Below, one piece after another: positions 9,901 through 21,185 of a stretch of DNA of 64,000 nucleotides (its first letter is position 1; each line of letters opens with the position of its first letter). The notes beneath the pieces were generated by a model. That model made no database searches, had not been told where the DNA came from, and saw nothing but the letters and a program-made list of their open reading frames with translations. Source of the DNA: Rheum nobile (taxonomy: Eukaryota; Streptophyta; Magnoliopsida; Caryophyllales; Polygonaceae); NCBI GenBank assembly GCA_027886185.1, contig WOAB01000834.1, forward strand, positions 248,001 through 312,000. Direction: 5' to 3'. The translations under genes were made by a program, and so were the position numbers.

Positions 9901-12900
9901 GTATTGTGATGGGAGACTTGAATGAAATTCAAGAACCAAATGAAAAAATGGGAGGTGCTATCCTACCTAGGGTTGAGCACGGGCTGAGAAAATCGAACCC
10001 GAACCCGACCCGAAAAATCCGAACCGAACCCGAACCCACATGACTTCGGTTCGAGTTTCAGTCTGAATTTATTAGGATTTCGGGTTCGGGTTCGGTTTTT
10101 AGTGTGTTTTTATGTACGAATGTTGTTTTGGCCCGAACCCGACCCGAACTGAACCCGAACATTCGGTTCGGTCTTCAATCCCATTTTTTTTGGGGTTTCA
10201 GTCTTTTCGGGTCGGGTTTAGGCCCATGCTCAGCCCTAATCCCACCAATAACAAAGTTTGTCAAATAAAGGTATTTTAAAAATGAATGTGAACTATTAGA
10301 TATACCGATACAAGGAAATAATTTCACTTGGATGAAAAACAAAACAGAGATTGACAATATCTATGAAAAATTAGATAGGGTAATGGTCAATCACCAGATT
10401 TTACAATGGTACCCTGAGATTTATACTAAAAATCATGCCTTTACGAGCTCAACCATTGCCCAATATCCATTGAACTTATTTCTTCAAATAATATTAAAAA
10501 TCAATCATTCAAATTTGAAAAAAAATTGGATGACTCTAAAGGTTAGAAACATTGTCAAACAAGCTTAGAGGACACATTATCAATTTATCATGGCTCCAAG
10601 TTGTATGACTTGGTATCGAAAACCAAATTATTGAAAAAACAAGCAAAAATATGGAATAAAATCACTTTTGGTAATGTGTTTACCCAACTTAAAGATATTG
10701 AAAAACCACTCTCTGATTTACAAATTGAAATTTGTAACAATAATAACAATACCCTTATTCAAAAACAAAATAGACTCATTACAAAGAAAGAACAACTCCT
10801 AAATTTCCACAAGACATTCTAGAACCAGAGAGCTAAAGTCAAACATATCAAACTCAATGATACAAATGCTGGTTATTTTCATAAAATAGCTAGTGGAAGA
10901 CGAAACAACAAAATTATAAAGGAAATAAAAACCCAAGAAGGTACAAGCATAATTGGGGAAGAAAACATTAGAAATAAAATTAGAAATGATTTCATTAGAA
11001 GATTTAAAAGTGAAGAAACGAACGATCAAACTCTTTGGGATAGTCTTGAACTCATTCAAACTGAAGTATCACCTCAAGATAATGCGGAATTAAAAAAAAA
11101 ATGTATCCAACGAAGAGATCAAAAAGGTTGTTTTTGATATTGGATTGGATAAATCTCATGGTCCTGATGGAATGACAACATAATTTTACCAAAAGTACTG
11201 GGATATTGTAGGCCCTTCTGTCATAAAAGCAGTTAAGAGTTTTTTCCTATCGAGCAGACTACTAAAACAAGTAAATCATACATTCATCTCATTAATACCA
11301 AAATGTGACAATCCTAATTCTACAAATCACTATAGACCTATTAGTCTGTGTTCCACAATTTGCAAAATAATTTCAAAAATTCTAACAAATAGATTAAAAA
11401 AGACGATGGACAAATTAATTCACCCTCTACAAGGAGCTTTTGTTGCAAACCGGTCTATTCAAGATAATATCTTGATTGCCCATGAAATCTTTCATTCTTT
11501 CAAATCAAAAAAAGGAACCCAAGGTTTTATTGCCTTAAAACTTGATATGGAAAAAGTATATGACAAAATTGAATGGAATTTTATCCTTAAAACTATGGAA
11601 AAATTTGGTTTCAATGATAAATTTATATCCTAGATCAAAGAGTGCATCACTACGGTCTATTTCTCTGTGTTAGTTAACAACAGACCTATGGAAATATTCA
11701 AACCAACAAGAGGACTCCGACAGGGTGATCCCCTCTCACCTTTTCTCTTTATACTTGGATATGAAATCATTGCTAGAAAATTACAAAAAGCTTATGACAG
11801 ACCAAGAAACCCTATTGGTTTCCAACTAGCAAAAAATGGAACCTAAATCCCTTTTCTAGCATTCGCGGAAGATATTATGATCTTCTCGAAAGCGAAATAA
11901 GAAAACTGTAAAGAGATCAAGAACATTGTGGATGACTACTGCAAAATCTCTGGGTAAAAAGTTAACTATCATAAATCAGCATTTCAAGTAACAAAAAAGT
12001 ACCAAACACACAGAAAACGAATATCCAAGGTATACTTACCATTACAAACATGATTTCACTAGAAAATATCTTGGCTGCCCAATCATTAATGGTATGGTTA
12101 ATATGAACACTTTTGCTGATCTTTTAGTTAGCACTCAACAACAACTTACCAAATGGAAAGTAAATTCACTATCACAAACAGGAAGAACGACACTAATAAA
12201 ATCAAATCTTGCATCTAGACCAAATTATCTGATGCAAAGCTTTATGCTACCAGCACAAACTCATAATGAATTGGATAAGATCAACAGATCTTTCTTTTGG
12301 AACAAAGACCAATCATACAAACCACTAATAGGTTGGGAAAAAATTGCAAACCAATTCAACAAGGAGGTCTTGGATTGAGAAAATCTAAAGACGTGAATAA
12401 AGCCTTACAATTTAAAGTTCTATGGAAAATCTTAGCAGAACCCAATAATTGTTGGGTGAAAATTATAATTGAAAAATATTTAAAAACACAACATATCATT
12501 CATTATGTCAAAGAAGGCAATTGCTCTTGGCAATGGTCAAAGATGATTGAAATCCTGGATGATTTCAAGATAGGTCTTATTTGACAAGTTGGAAATGGTA
12601 GAACAATCAAGTTCTGGACTGATAAATAGATATCAAATATCCCCTTGTGTGAGATAATTAACACACAACCAAATATGAACAAAGAAGAAACAGTATTAGA
12701 GTATATCCAACAAAATATGACATGGAATAAGGCTAAAATTGAACAAATGTTACCACCCGACTTATCCATGAAAATTATGTCTATACCCATACCTTTGCAT
12801 AACATTCATGATAGAATGTAATGGGAAGCCAGTAAAAGTGGTTGGTTTTCAACCAAGTCTGCTATGGATATGATAATATCAAATAAAAGATACATAGCTT

Positions 12901-13850
12901 ATGATTCTTCATGGATTTGGAAGTTGGACACCTATCCAAAAGTTAAAAATTTTATCTGGAAAATTATTCAGAATGGACTACCCACAAAAGCAAGACTAGT
13001 TGAAAAAGGAATTGCGCTCCCACAAGAGTGTGTGCGGTGTGATGCCCAAAATGAAGATTTGAACCACTTTCTTTTTGAATGCAGTCATACTTTGAAAACA
13101 ATTGAAAAAGTAAATAACCAAACATATAGAGTTGTAAGAGCCTTATCTATTGGAAATAAAAAGAACCAAAAAAATAATAGAAGAAATTCACAACAAGATT
13201 GATAAAACAAAATTTGAGGAACTGTTGTTGCTTGGTGGGGAATTTGATTTTATAGAAACCAACAAAGTTTTGGAAGAACAAACAATGAAAATGACACAAT
13301 TAAGGATGTTCCAATCTACATAAAACAACAAACTAGTTATTGGGAAAAACGGAAAAATAGAATGCTGACCCTCTAGCTGATTCTAAACAAACTTACGGAA
13401 ATAAAAACAGAGGCAGACGGGCGAAAAAGAGATGGAAAAAACCACCGGAAAACTTCATAAAAATAAATACGGATGGATCGACTACGACTAACGGAGACTC
13501 TAGTTTCAGTTATATTTTCCGAAACAATCAGGGAGAACCGATTTTTATGTTTGAGGACAAATGTGGAATTTCAACTCCCCTTAAAACAGAAACATTAGCA
13601 GTTAGAAATGCGTTAATTAAAAGCCTATGAACTAGGACTTAAAAACATCGAACTAGAATGTGACAACCTGACTATTATAAACGTTCTGAAAAAAAATTGA
13701 CACTGTCCTTGGGATATTGAAATGTTAATTTCTGATATCCTTTGTATTCTACAACTTTTTTCTACAATGCAAAACTTACACGTCTTCTGGGAATCCAATG
13801 TTGTTGGTGACTACATTGCGAAGATGAGCCAACGACTTTCCTTGTAAGAC
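9901..13850 (+). pseudogene. LINE ORF2 remnant (endonuclease-RT-RNase H)
   Basis: The endonuclease end is visible as MGDLNEI (about 9908) and GNNFTWMKN (about 10315). The RT reads across frames: LIPKC...NHYRPISL (11295-11345), motif A KLDMEKVYDKIEW (11539-11577), motif B RGLRQGDPLSPFLF (11709-11750) and motif C as FAEDIMIF (about 11862-11885). The usual second-position Asp of the active-site pair (FADD) is Glu in this copy, so the catalytic centre is altered. A zf-RVT-like stretch (WKLDTYPKVKNFIWK..., CVRCDAQNEDLNHFLFECSH) follows at 12915-13090. An RNase H start, INTDGSTTT..., lies near 13466. Many stops and frame changes (near 10568, 10820, 11182, 11631, 11844) make it a pseudogene. In life it would be the L1 replicase acting on its own RNA at nicked chromosomal DNA. 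Confidence 0.85.
9968..10238. mobile_element. hAT-type GGTTCGG-rich MITE inside the LINE, 271 bp
   Basis: The ends are TAGGGTTGAGCACGGGC and GCCCATGCTCAGCCCTA. The 8-bp TSD is ATCCTACC/ATCCCACC (9960-9967 and 10239-10246, one mismatch). The interior is built of CCGAACCCGA / TCGGGTTCGG words forming one long imperfect hairpin. Across the insertion the LINE endonuclease frame lines up, so it landed after the LINE. Confidence 0.85.
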
Positions 13851-13973
13851 TTTCAAGCCAATTAAGAATTTTTAGTTTTCATCCGTAAGGATGTTATAGG
13901 CTGAGAAACCATTTCTTATGTGATTTTCAGTCTAATTTTTTCCTTATCAAAAAAAAGAAAAGAGTTTGCTCCA

Positions 13974-14339
13974 ATAATAGTTTTTTTCATTCATTAACAT
14001 CTTAATAACATTCGTAAATATAATATTAGAGAAGGCCCACTTTAAAGGAAAAATACATCAAAAAAACAGACTTCTATAATTCAAATACGTCATCTTTTCC
14101 AATTAGGTTACAAGTACGATACACGATCATGATTATGAGATTAAGAGTTTTTTTTTTTTCTCTCATAAAATAATTTAAGTGTCTCTGGTGAAAAAAAAGA
14201 GTAGTTAATTATCACCTTGATGAGCTTTTATAAAATTAACACATGTTGACCCCACTTACATAGACATCTATCCAACATCTTTAAGTTAGTTGTGTAGAAC
14301 AATGAGCACATTATCGGTTTATTAGTCCATAATATTGAA

Positions 14340-14343
<4 letters not shown>
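13974..14343. other. No gene recognised
   Basis: AT-rich unique sequence between the LINE TSD and the TA microsatellite. No repeat or coding signal is seen. Confidence 0.5.

Positions 14344-14391
<48 letters not shown>
14344..14391. repeat. (TA)n microsatellite
   Basis: An uninterrupted TA run of about 48 bases. Confidence 0.95.
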
Positions 14392-14392
<1 letters not shown>

Positions 14393-14436
14393 CAGGTTGA
14401 GTAGCCCTTGATTTAAAAATGAATATATGTTGTAAT

Positions 14437-14833
14437 TAGACCTATCAACTGGGTCAGGTTCGGGTCATGTCGGATTCGGGTCAAATCAGGTTTGGGTCGA
14501 TCGGGTTGATAAAATTTTCGGGTCGGGCGGGTCGGGTTCGGGTTGACCCAGCGGGTCGAACATGTCCTTTTTTATGATTATTATTATGATTTTTAACTTT
14601 AATAAAATAATTATAATAATATAATTAACATTATATTATTATTTAATAAAGTGTATTAAAATATTTAATATAAATAAAATAAAATATACAAAATAAAGGG
14701 GACCCGCGAGCTCGGATTTGCGTTCGGGTCGAGTCGGGTCGGGTTCGGGTCCTTCTTGACCCAGTGACGTTCAGGTCGGGTTCGGGTCCTTTCGGGTCGG
14801 GTTTTCGGATTGGGTCGGTTTTTGACAGGTCTA
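14437..14833. mobile_element. hAT-type GGGTCGGGT-rich MITE, 397 bp
   Basis: The ends are TAGACCTATCAACTGGGTC and TTTTTGACAGGTCTA, with a perfect 8-bp TSD GTTGTAAT at 14429-14436 and 14834-14841. The two GC-rich arms (GGGTC words) flank an AT-rich core at 14565-14700. There is no coding capacity. Confidence 0.85.
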
Positions 14834-14886
14834 GTTGTAATGGATCTATTATTCTATTAGTTTCTACTTTCTAAGAACACATAATA

Positions 14887-15145
14887 CTCCCTCCGTCCGG
14901 TTTTGTTTGTCCTGTTTTGACCGGACACACTTGCCGATGCGAGTTTTGTATCGTTAATATCTCTAATTACATAATTCTAAAAATTATAATTTTTTGATAT
15001 TATCAAAGTACTCGTTGAGACGAATCAAACAAGACTCCACATGACTATGTTTTTTCTTATATATTGGAAGAACTCTTAAAGATTCTCTTCAACGGTGAAC
15101 AGTGTCCAAAAGTCAAACAGGATAAATAAACCGAGACGGAGGGAG
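14887..15145. mobile_element. Mariner/Stowaway-type MITE, 259 bp
   Basis: The ends are CTCCCTCCGTCCGGTTTTG and, reverse-complemented, CTCCCTCCGTCTCGGTTTA, with further matches to about 35 bp. TA flanks both sides (14885-14886 and 15146-15147). Its tips resemble those of the mariner-like element at 16365, which may have been able to mobilise it; that is inference. Confidence 0.85.
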
Positions 15146-16173
15146 TATATATTAAGGTGAATTTTGCATTTGATTCATTCTTCGATTTGTATTTATTTTT
15201 CGTTCCAAATAATCAAGTGATGACTCTTTCTATGTTTGATAGTCTTATAATATTTATATCATTTCACAAAGATTAAAGATAATTTATTTTGAGAGTTTTA
15301 ATTAAGAATTAATTGTGAGTCTAATTATTAGAATTTTCATTATAATTGTTATCATAATAATAATTTATATATCTATACTAAATGTAATTAATATTTCTTA
15401 TTGATAGATTTTATATTCAATAGAAAAAAATTCATTTTCATATAATTACTAAAATTGTGCAATAGAATAAAATTACTTCTTATTAAAGTACATAACATAA
15501 ATATTTTAGCAAAAATTATTAGAAAACCATCGATATAAAAATAAACCAATTTTTAACAAATAAAATTAATTTCTCTATTCAATATTAGTTATAATTACAA
15601 ACTGAATTATTCAATCTCTCAATTCATTAATAGAGTAGACCCTAAATAGGAAAAAATAAACTACTTCTTATGTAACAAATAAACAAATAACACTAACATA
15701 AACTTTTTTTAATACAAAAAAACAAATACACACTAATATAAACGTATTATTTATATATTATAAAAAAAATAAAAAAAATAATATATTCTTCTAACGTGCG
15801 AAACACGAGTTCAACCATTTAGTATATATATAAAAAATACTATATATATAGAAAATAGTAAATATATTCTGAAAATAGTCTTTGTATATAGGCTCATCAC
15901 TCATGATTTATAAAATAAGATAATATAATTTCCCTTTTGTAAGTACATTATGCTACCGAAATATTTATCTTTCATAGTTTAAAGGAAAATTAGCTTTGAA
16001 ATTCCATTATATAGAAACTACGTGCAATATCTAGTATTCATTGAGTTCACATTGTGAAGAGTGGGAAAAAAGAGAGAGGGAATAGTGGGAAAGGGATCAC
16101 GTGGTGCCAAATGGTATGTGGTCATGTGGACGAGAAAGCCACTTGTTTGGATCTTGACAACATATAAAATTAC
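15146..16173. other. AT-rich, possible eroded Helitron 3' end at 15791-15822
   Basis: At 15794-15807 ACGTGCGAAACACG could form a short hairpin, followed by GAGTTCAACCATTTAG. That is the layout of a plant Helitron 3' end with a mutated CTAG. I see no partner 5' end. The rest is AT-rich with no coding signal. Confidence 0.3.
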
Positions 16174-16350
16174 GGTTTTTCTAGTGTGTCCATTGACACA
16201 TGCTAACAAACTTAAATAAAAAATTTATCTTTAAAATATTTCCTAATAATGAATTGATAAACCCTTAGCAAATAAGATTAAACTAATGGAATCAAATAAT
16301 TGCCAAAAAAAGAGTTCTTAAAGTGTGTCCATGGGCACACACTAGAAAAA
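16174..16350. repeat. Inverted-repeat pair, small MITE candidate
   Basis: GTTTTTCTAGTGTGTCC (from about 16173) and its inverted partner CACACACTAGAAAAA (ending about 16350) bracket about 145 bp. Each end also carries a small palindrome (GTGTCCATTGACAC; GTGTGTCCATGGGCACAC). A superfamily cannot be assigned. Confidence 0.45.
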
Positions 16351-16423
16351 ATCATAAAATAATACTCCCTTCGTCCCTTAATATAGTTCTCAATTCCGTT
16401 TTTGGCGTTCCAAAAAATTGTTC

Positions 16424-16780
16424 TCCTTTCCGTTTTTGTTTTTGTCTTTATTCCTCAATCCCTAAACCACATACTTTCCTTTTCTTCCCCATTAACACCC
16501 TCCATTTATTCATTTTTTTTCCATTCAAATCATCAACTACCCTTAATTTACTCTCACCATTAATTTCACCTATTCTCACCCTAAATCCCTAAACCATCTC
16601 CCTACACCATCAACTACCCCATTAACAACTCTCATCTGATATCCATGTATAAAGCCTCTCATTCACTCTCTCCTCTCAAATCCTAACCCTAATCGCCGCT
16701 GCTCTCCAGATCCCCTCTCATTCACTATGTTCTTCACTCTGTTCTTCGCTCTCAAATCTCTCTCTTCTTCACTCGAAAAA
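16424..16780. other. MLE left subterminal region, no gene
   Basis: A C/T-rich strand with CTCTC and AACCCTAA words, leading into the tandem array. A short + frame at 16323-16592 overlaps the terminus and is not credible as a gene. Confidence 0.5.
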
Positions 16781-17095
16781 CCCTAGTTTGTGTGCTCTCC
16801 ATCTAAAAACCCTAGAAGCCTCTCGTCCCCTCTGTTCTCCGATCTCTGTTCTCCGAGCTCTCTCATCAAAGATCCTCTCTCGTCCCCTCTGTTCTCCGAT
16901 CTCTCTAAACCCTAGAAGCCTCTCGTCCCCTCTGTTCTCTAATCTCTGTTCTCCGAGCTCTCTCATCAAAGATCCCCTCTCGTCCCCTCTGTTCTCCGAT
17001 CTCTGTTATCCGATCTCTCTAAATCCTAGAAGCCTCTCGTCCCCTCTGTTCTCCGATCTCTCTCATCAAAGATCCCCTCTCGTCCCCTCTGTTGC
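16781..17095 (+). repeat. Imperfect ~110-bp tandem array, CT-rich
   Basis: The phrase CTAGAAGCCTCTCGTCCCCT recurs near 16811, 16912 and 17026, each followed by GTTCTCCGATCTCT and CTCATCAAAGATCC. It looks like a pyrimidine-rich leader directly upstream of the small frame at 17118. Open frames here on either strand are repeat artefacts. Confidence 0.75.
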
Positions 17096-17117
17096 TTGAT
17101 CCAGATCCCCTCTCATC

Positions 17118-17447
17118 ATGAGTAGCTCCTCCTCGTTACCCTGGTCCTCTTGTTCTAGTTCTCCCAGCGGACAATGCTCTGAGCATCCTAGGTGCGATGG
17201 AGGTTGTTACTTTTTGGGGTATCACACGTACACCCCTGAAAGATCCGAGGAGACGGTGGATGAGAGAATCAGAGGAGGTGGCTCGCCTGAGGTGATCGTG
17301 ATACCTGACTCGGATGATGTGGCTTTGCCTGAAGTTGTTGTCATCCATGATGTCCCCAATGTCCCGGATGCCACTGATGTCCCCTCCGTCTCTGATGAGG
17401 TAGCTTCGCCTGAGATTATTGTCATCCCTGACTTGCCGGATCATTAG
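17118..17447 (+). CDS. Small MLE-borne ORF with three SIM-like motifs
   Basis: A 109-residue frame starting at ATG 17118. Residues 1-30 are Ser-rich and followed by a short Cys/Gly stretch. Residues 51-109 are acidic and hold three related units: PEVIVIPDSDD (57-67), PEVVVIHD (71-78) and PEIIVIPDLPD (98-108). A run of four V/I residues flanked by acid and Ser matches the general form of a SUMO-interacting motif; that is family knowledge, and the function is inference. It lies inside the mariner-like element, divergent to the transposase, and I know no standard mariner gene like it. It may be a captured fragment. The repeated motif could also be a simple coding repeat. No homologue is recognised. 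Confidence 0.4.
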   Translation: MSSSSSLPWSSCSSSPSGQCSEHPRCDGGCYFLGYHTYTPERSEETVDERIRGGGSPEVIVIPDSDDVALPEVVVIHDVPNVPDATDVPSVSDEVASPEIIVIPDLPDH

Positions 17448-17649
17448 GGAAGTTCCTAATTCCATTGATGAGTTTTATGTTGTTGCATGCGTAATTGAGA
17501 TGGATTTTTGGATTGTCCCATTATGTTATTTGAAGTCCCCTTTTCAATTGTTGTTGGATAATGTGTATGTTGGATTATGATGTGGTTGATCTGTTATGTT
17601 GGATTTGCATTATAAGTGGTTGATCTGTTATGTTGGATTTGCATTATAA

Positions 17650-17956
17650 GTGAGTAATGAATGCAGTGTTGAAGGTTTAGGGGTATTTATACTGCTAGAA
17701 ATGTTGTGATTGATCCTCTGTTAATTTTTGGCTTAATCTGTGTGTTTATGAATTCTATGTTTCTATTGATTGTAAACAATTTACGAATGTATTTTTATTG
17801 CTTAATTGAATGTGAGAAAGATTGAGGCACAAGTTTGATGAATTCTGGATTGTGATTGTACCCTATGACTGATGTATTTTCCTGCAGAATTGCTTACCTT
17901 AACCCCTTATGGAAATTTTCTTAACTTGTGCAATTTGGCAAAGGAGAACTATACTT
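17650..17956 (+). repeat. Internal copy of the MLE right subterminal region
   Basis: From GGTATTTATACTGCTAGAAAT through GTGTGTTTATGAATTCT and TTTTCCTGCAGAATT to AAGGAGAACTATA, the sequence parallels 20325-20635 at the true right end, in the same orientation and clearly diverged. The copy stops just before the terminal GGGACAGAGGGAG tip. This suggests an older nested or hybrid element. Confidence 0.75.
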
Positions 17957-18026
17957 GTTTATGATAATCTGAACTTGTTGGCTATGTTTGATGTTGTCTA
18001 GTGATGGTTGTCCCTTTGTTGATCTG

Positions 18027-18366
18027 TGATGAGTTCTCTAATGGACTGAGATGCATATCCTTTGGTTTCATGCCCTAATGTGCCTTTAAGCAACCAATTG
18101 ATATAACTTGGATGGTTTATTGGTATATTTGTTGTTGTTGTGTGATTGGATATGTTTCAATGATGCATGGGGACATCTGAGATGTTGTTTATATTCTTTT
18201 CTTATATCTATGATGAGTTCTCTAATGGACTGAGATGCATATCCTTTGGTTTCATGCCCTAATGTGCCTTTAAGCAACCAGTTGATATAACGTGGATGGT
18301 TTATTGGTATATTTGTTGTTGTGTGATTGGATATGCATCAATGATGCATGGGGACATCTGAGATGC
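18027..18366 (+). repeat. ~184-bp tandem duplication in the MLE
   Basis: GATGAGTTCTCTAATGGACT starts at 18027 and 18211. The copies run about 155 bp at high identity, ending GGGGACATCTGAGATG. They differ by a few substitutions and by one GTT in a GTTGTTGTT run. Confidence 0.85.
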
Positions 18367-18569
18367 TATTTATATTCTTGTATGTGCATTTGATGACAAT
18401 GACTTGCTTGATAATGCTCTATTAGATTCTGATTTAGTTCCCAAAATCACACTATGTTCCCAAAAGTTATAGGCTAATCCTATATCAAGCTTCTATTTTT
18501 CACATAACCTACTAGTTATGTGAAATATAGAAGCTCTTCACAAAAGTGTAGACTTTAACTTTAAAATAC

Positions 18570-20258
18570 TTAGAGTCCAAATGCTGTTGTTGTTGTTTCT
18601 TGAGTGTCTTGCATATCATATCCTATGCTTGCACTTCCTTCCTGAGTGTCCTGCAATCCATGTCCATTGCTTGTTGTTGGGTCCTGAGGTGGTTGTTGAT
18701 CTGTTGCTGCATGTTGTCCCCTTTGTTGTGCATTTCCCTTGACAAGGTCCCAAGCTTCTATCACAGCCCACATTGGGGCCTTCACTGGTAGATGTAATGA
18801 ACCTTGAGCATCCAGTTTCTTCTTATTTACATGTGGTATCTCATAGTCATTCCCTCCCTTGTCCTTCAAAATCTCATTCATTACATGCTTGAAAGTCACC
18901 CACACATTACTCAATGTTTTAGGATCTAGTTCATAGAAGGCTTCACTAACTGCACCTAGCAGTGCATCTACATCTTTAGACATTTTTTTATGCATCAAGG
19001 ACTGTATACTTCTAAAAAAGCCTAGATCTAAGATGTTTAGGTCAGGGCTATTAGGAGGCTGTTGAATTAGAATAAAAGTGAATCCATCTTGCTCATATAC
19101 CTGCTGTCACTCTGCATCATTTTGAGTAATATGTGCCTTTGCATTATCTTGTTGGATGAAAATTACTTGTGGTGCTCCCCCTGGCCATTTGGACTTGATT
19201 GCTGGAATAATCTGATTGATTAGCATGTCCCTTGTGACTCTCTGATTGACTGACTCTACATTTTTTGTGCACATTGTCCCATTTTGCCTGTTTTTTGATG
19301 ATCTTTTGGCTGCCTCTTGATATGTGAATGAGAAGATGCCAATCTTCCCATCAAATGTGCATTCTCCTTGTGAATTGAACCTTGGCCTAGCCACCACTGA
19401 AGTGAACATTATCTTTGGAATGAATTTGCTTGAGCATGCTGATCTGTACTTGCCCTTTTCATTTTGTGCTAGATATACCCTGTGTGACTTTTTGCTGAGA
19501 TTGAACCACTTTTCATCTAAATGGACAAAGTCAAACATTGGGAAATACTCTCTCTTTGATTCAGCTGTGTCCCCTTGCAGTAGATCCAAAATCCATGACA
19601 ACCTTCTCATTTTATTTCCATCTTTCAAACCCAGATGTAATGAATTTGTATGTGGCTTCAATGCTCCCCTTTTAACCATTCTATGGACTGTACTCTTTGA
19701 GATGCTAAGCTTGGCTGCCAAATCTCTATTACATGACCTGTCACCCATGCTAATTGATGTGATATCTCCAACTGGTACTTCAATCCTTCTTCTGCCTGAG
19801 TTGTGGAACTTGGTTGTGACATTATATCTTTCATTTGCTTGTCTTTGTCTCTTGGCTAAGTTCCACAGTTTGCTTATGCATCTTTTTGTTACTTGAAATT
19901 CATGTGCAGCAGTCATGATTGATCCTCTGTTGAGCTTGCCCTCTGTTGTTCTGCTGAGAAGCCATATAAGTATGTCCAATCTCTTCTCACTGCTGAGCCT
20001 ATTCCTTGAAGGTTGTTGATGATTATCTGGTGAAAAAGGAAATGATGTGTGTTGAAGGTATGTTACCTCTGTTTCTGGTTGCCGAATGCCATGTTCATCT
20101 TCTGGTTCCATATTGAGATCAAAATGGTAGCCTTGCCCCTCTTCCATGTCCCCAGCCGGTTCATTAAGATCAATGTTGATCTCAGCAGCTCCCATGTGTC
20201 CATGGTCTTCAGCATCTGGAATCCATGCATCATTTAAGTCCCAGTCTGAAGCCATCAA
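18570..20258 (-). pseudogene. Plant mariner-like (DD39D) transposase, one in-frame stop
   Basis: The frame starts at ATG 20258. Residues 1-60 are acidic, with DLNEP (30-34) and FDLNMEP (46-52). Two helix-turn-helix-like stretches follow (about 91-140 and 176-200, DLAAKLSISKSTVHRMVKRG). The catalytic core begins with HLDEKWFNL (D248) and IFIQQDNAKAH (D371). A TGA at codon 384 (19107-19109) interrupts it, but the same frame continues: QPPNSPDLNILDLGFFRSIQ lies downstream, with the ILD Asp 39 residues after D371, the plant MLE spacing. The frame then runs to 18570. Nearby plant transposases commonly have Trp after Asp/Glu here, so TGG-to-TGA is likely. The enzyme would cut and paste the element at TA. 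As it stands only a truncated protein without the third Asp would be made. Confidence 0.9.
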
Positions 20259-20643
20259 GGATAGGCAGTGATGCCTTTAATTTTCTGTTTAGGGTTTGTT
20301 GTTTTTGTGTAAGTGATTAATTGAGCAGTGAGTAATGACTGTAGATTTCTAGCATTATGGGTATTTATAATGCTAGAAATACTGTGAATCTCTGTAAATT
20401 CTTTTAGCAATCTGTGTGTTTATGAATTCTGTGTTTCTATTGGTTGTAAACAATGTACAAATGTATTTTTATTGATTATTTAAATGTGAGATAGATTGGG
20501 GCACAAGTTTGATGAATTTTGGATTGTAAATCTGATGTATTTTCCTAAATCTAATGTAATTTCCTGCAGAATTCCTTTGGTTTCAAATTTCTTAATTTTT
20601 GTACAATTTTCTAAAGGAGAACTATATTTGGGGACAGAGGGAG
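20259..20643. other. MLE transposase leader and right terminus
   Basis: Noncoding. It contains an internal inverted pair near 20350-20385 (TTTCTAGCATTATGGG / ATAATGCTAGAAAT), which could form a hairpin, and the right TIR ending at 20643. Confidence 0.6.
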
Positions 20644-20846
20644 TAAATCATAAGGATGGAATCCCATCTTGACGTGTGAGATCGATACGTCATTTGGAGC
20701 CAAACAATGAATAAATAGTGTAATTAAATATAAATTCTATGTAGTTGGCAGGAATCGAACTCGATTTCCTATTTTTGTTAGAGAAAGGAGGTTTGTCAAG
20801 AAATTTGTTTGTTTTCCCGGAAATTAGTTATGCCTATAAATATGTA

Positions 20847-21185
20847 GGGTTTGATCATGTAAGAATGATTATTATCGTATAAAATGAGATTGATACACAT
20901 ACAAGCAAAAAGTTATGCATATATAAGAAAAAATTTATACAATTTTAAAATTCATGCACATATAAGCAAAAATTTATGCACTTTTCAAATGTGTACAAAT
21001 TTTTGCTTGTATATGCGTAGTTTTTTGCTGTATGAGCGTGAATTTGTGCACATTCGAAAAGTGCATACATTCTTTATTATATGGGCATGAGTTTTAAAAG
21101 TGCATGAGTTTTTGCATGTATGTGCGTAAATTTGTACTTGTATGTGCATCATTTTCATTTTACACGGTAATAATCATTCTCACTA
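20847..21185. mobile_element. MITE with 29-bp TIRs and ATGCACATACAAGC repeats
   Basis: GTAAGAATGATTATTATCGT (from 20858) pairs with ACGGTAATAATCATTCTCAC (to about 21184). The flanking TAGGGTTTGATCA at 20847 looks like the true tip, as in hAT-type elements. The interior consists of short imperfect repeats of CATACAAGCAAAAA.TTATGCAC in both orientations. Confidence 0.65.

Larger units (their letters stand above)
9900..13960 (+). mobile_element. 5'-truncated L1-type LINE
   Basis: The element is flanked by a near-perfect 13-bp TSD, AGA(A/G)TTTGCTCCA, at 9887-9899 and 13961-13973. Its 3' end is an A-rich tail (TTATCAAAAAAAAGAAAAG). Order of domains: end of endonuclease, reverse transcriptase, zinc-binding RT tail and RNase H. 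Truncation inside the endonuclease domain is typical of target-primed reverse transcription. It was later hit by a hAT-type MITE at 9968-10238. Confidence 0.85.
17448..18569. other. MLE interior, no gene: internal right-end copy and tandem duplication
   Basis: No credible gene is seen. 17577-17650 has a short direct repeat (GTGGTTGATCTGTTATGTTGGATTTGCATTATAAGTG occurs twice, in overlapping form). The two larger repeats are listed separately. Confidence 0.5.
16365..20643. mobile_element. Plant mariner-like element (MLE), 4.28 kb
   Basis: The left terminus CTCCCTTCGTCCCTTAATAT matches the inverted right terminus CTCCCTCTGTCCCCAAATAT, continuing into AGTTCTC. TA flanks both sides (16363-16364, 20644-20645). 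It encodes a DD39D-type transposase on the minus strand (18570-20258) and a second small frame on + (17118-17447). The left part contains a tandem array. The middle contains an internal copy of the element's own right subterminal region. It is probably inactive because the transposase has an in-frame stop. Confidence 0.9.

Noticed and set aside
16183..16350. TAGTG / CACTA ends of a CACTA transposon
   Set aside because: The two ends face outward relative to the enclosed 150 bp, the wrong way round for one CACTA element, and no 3-bp TSD is seen.
20745..20780. B-box-like GAGTTCGATTCC on the minus strand (second SINE?)
   Set aside because: No A box or tail recognised nearby; too short to support.
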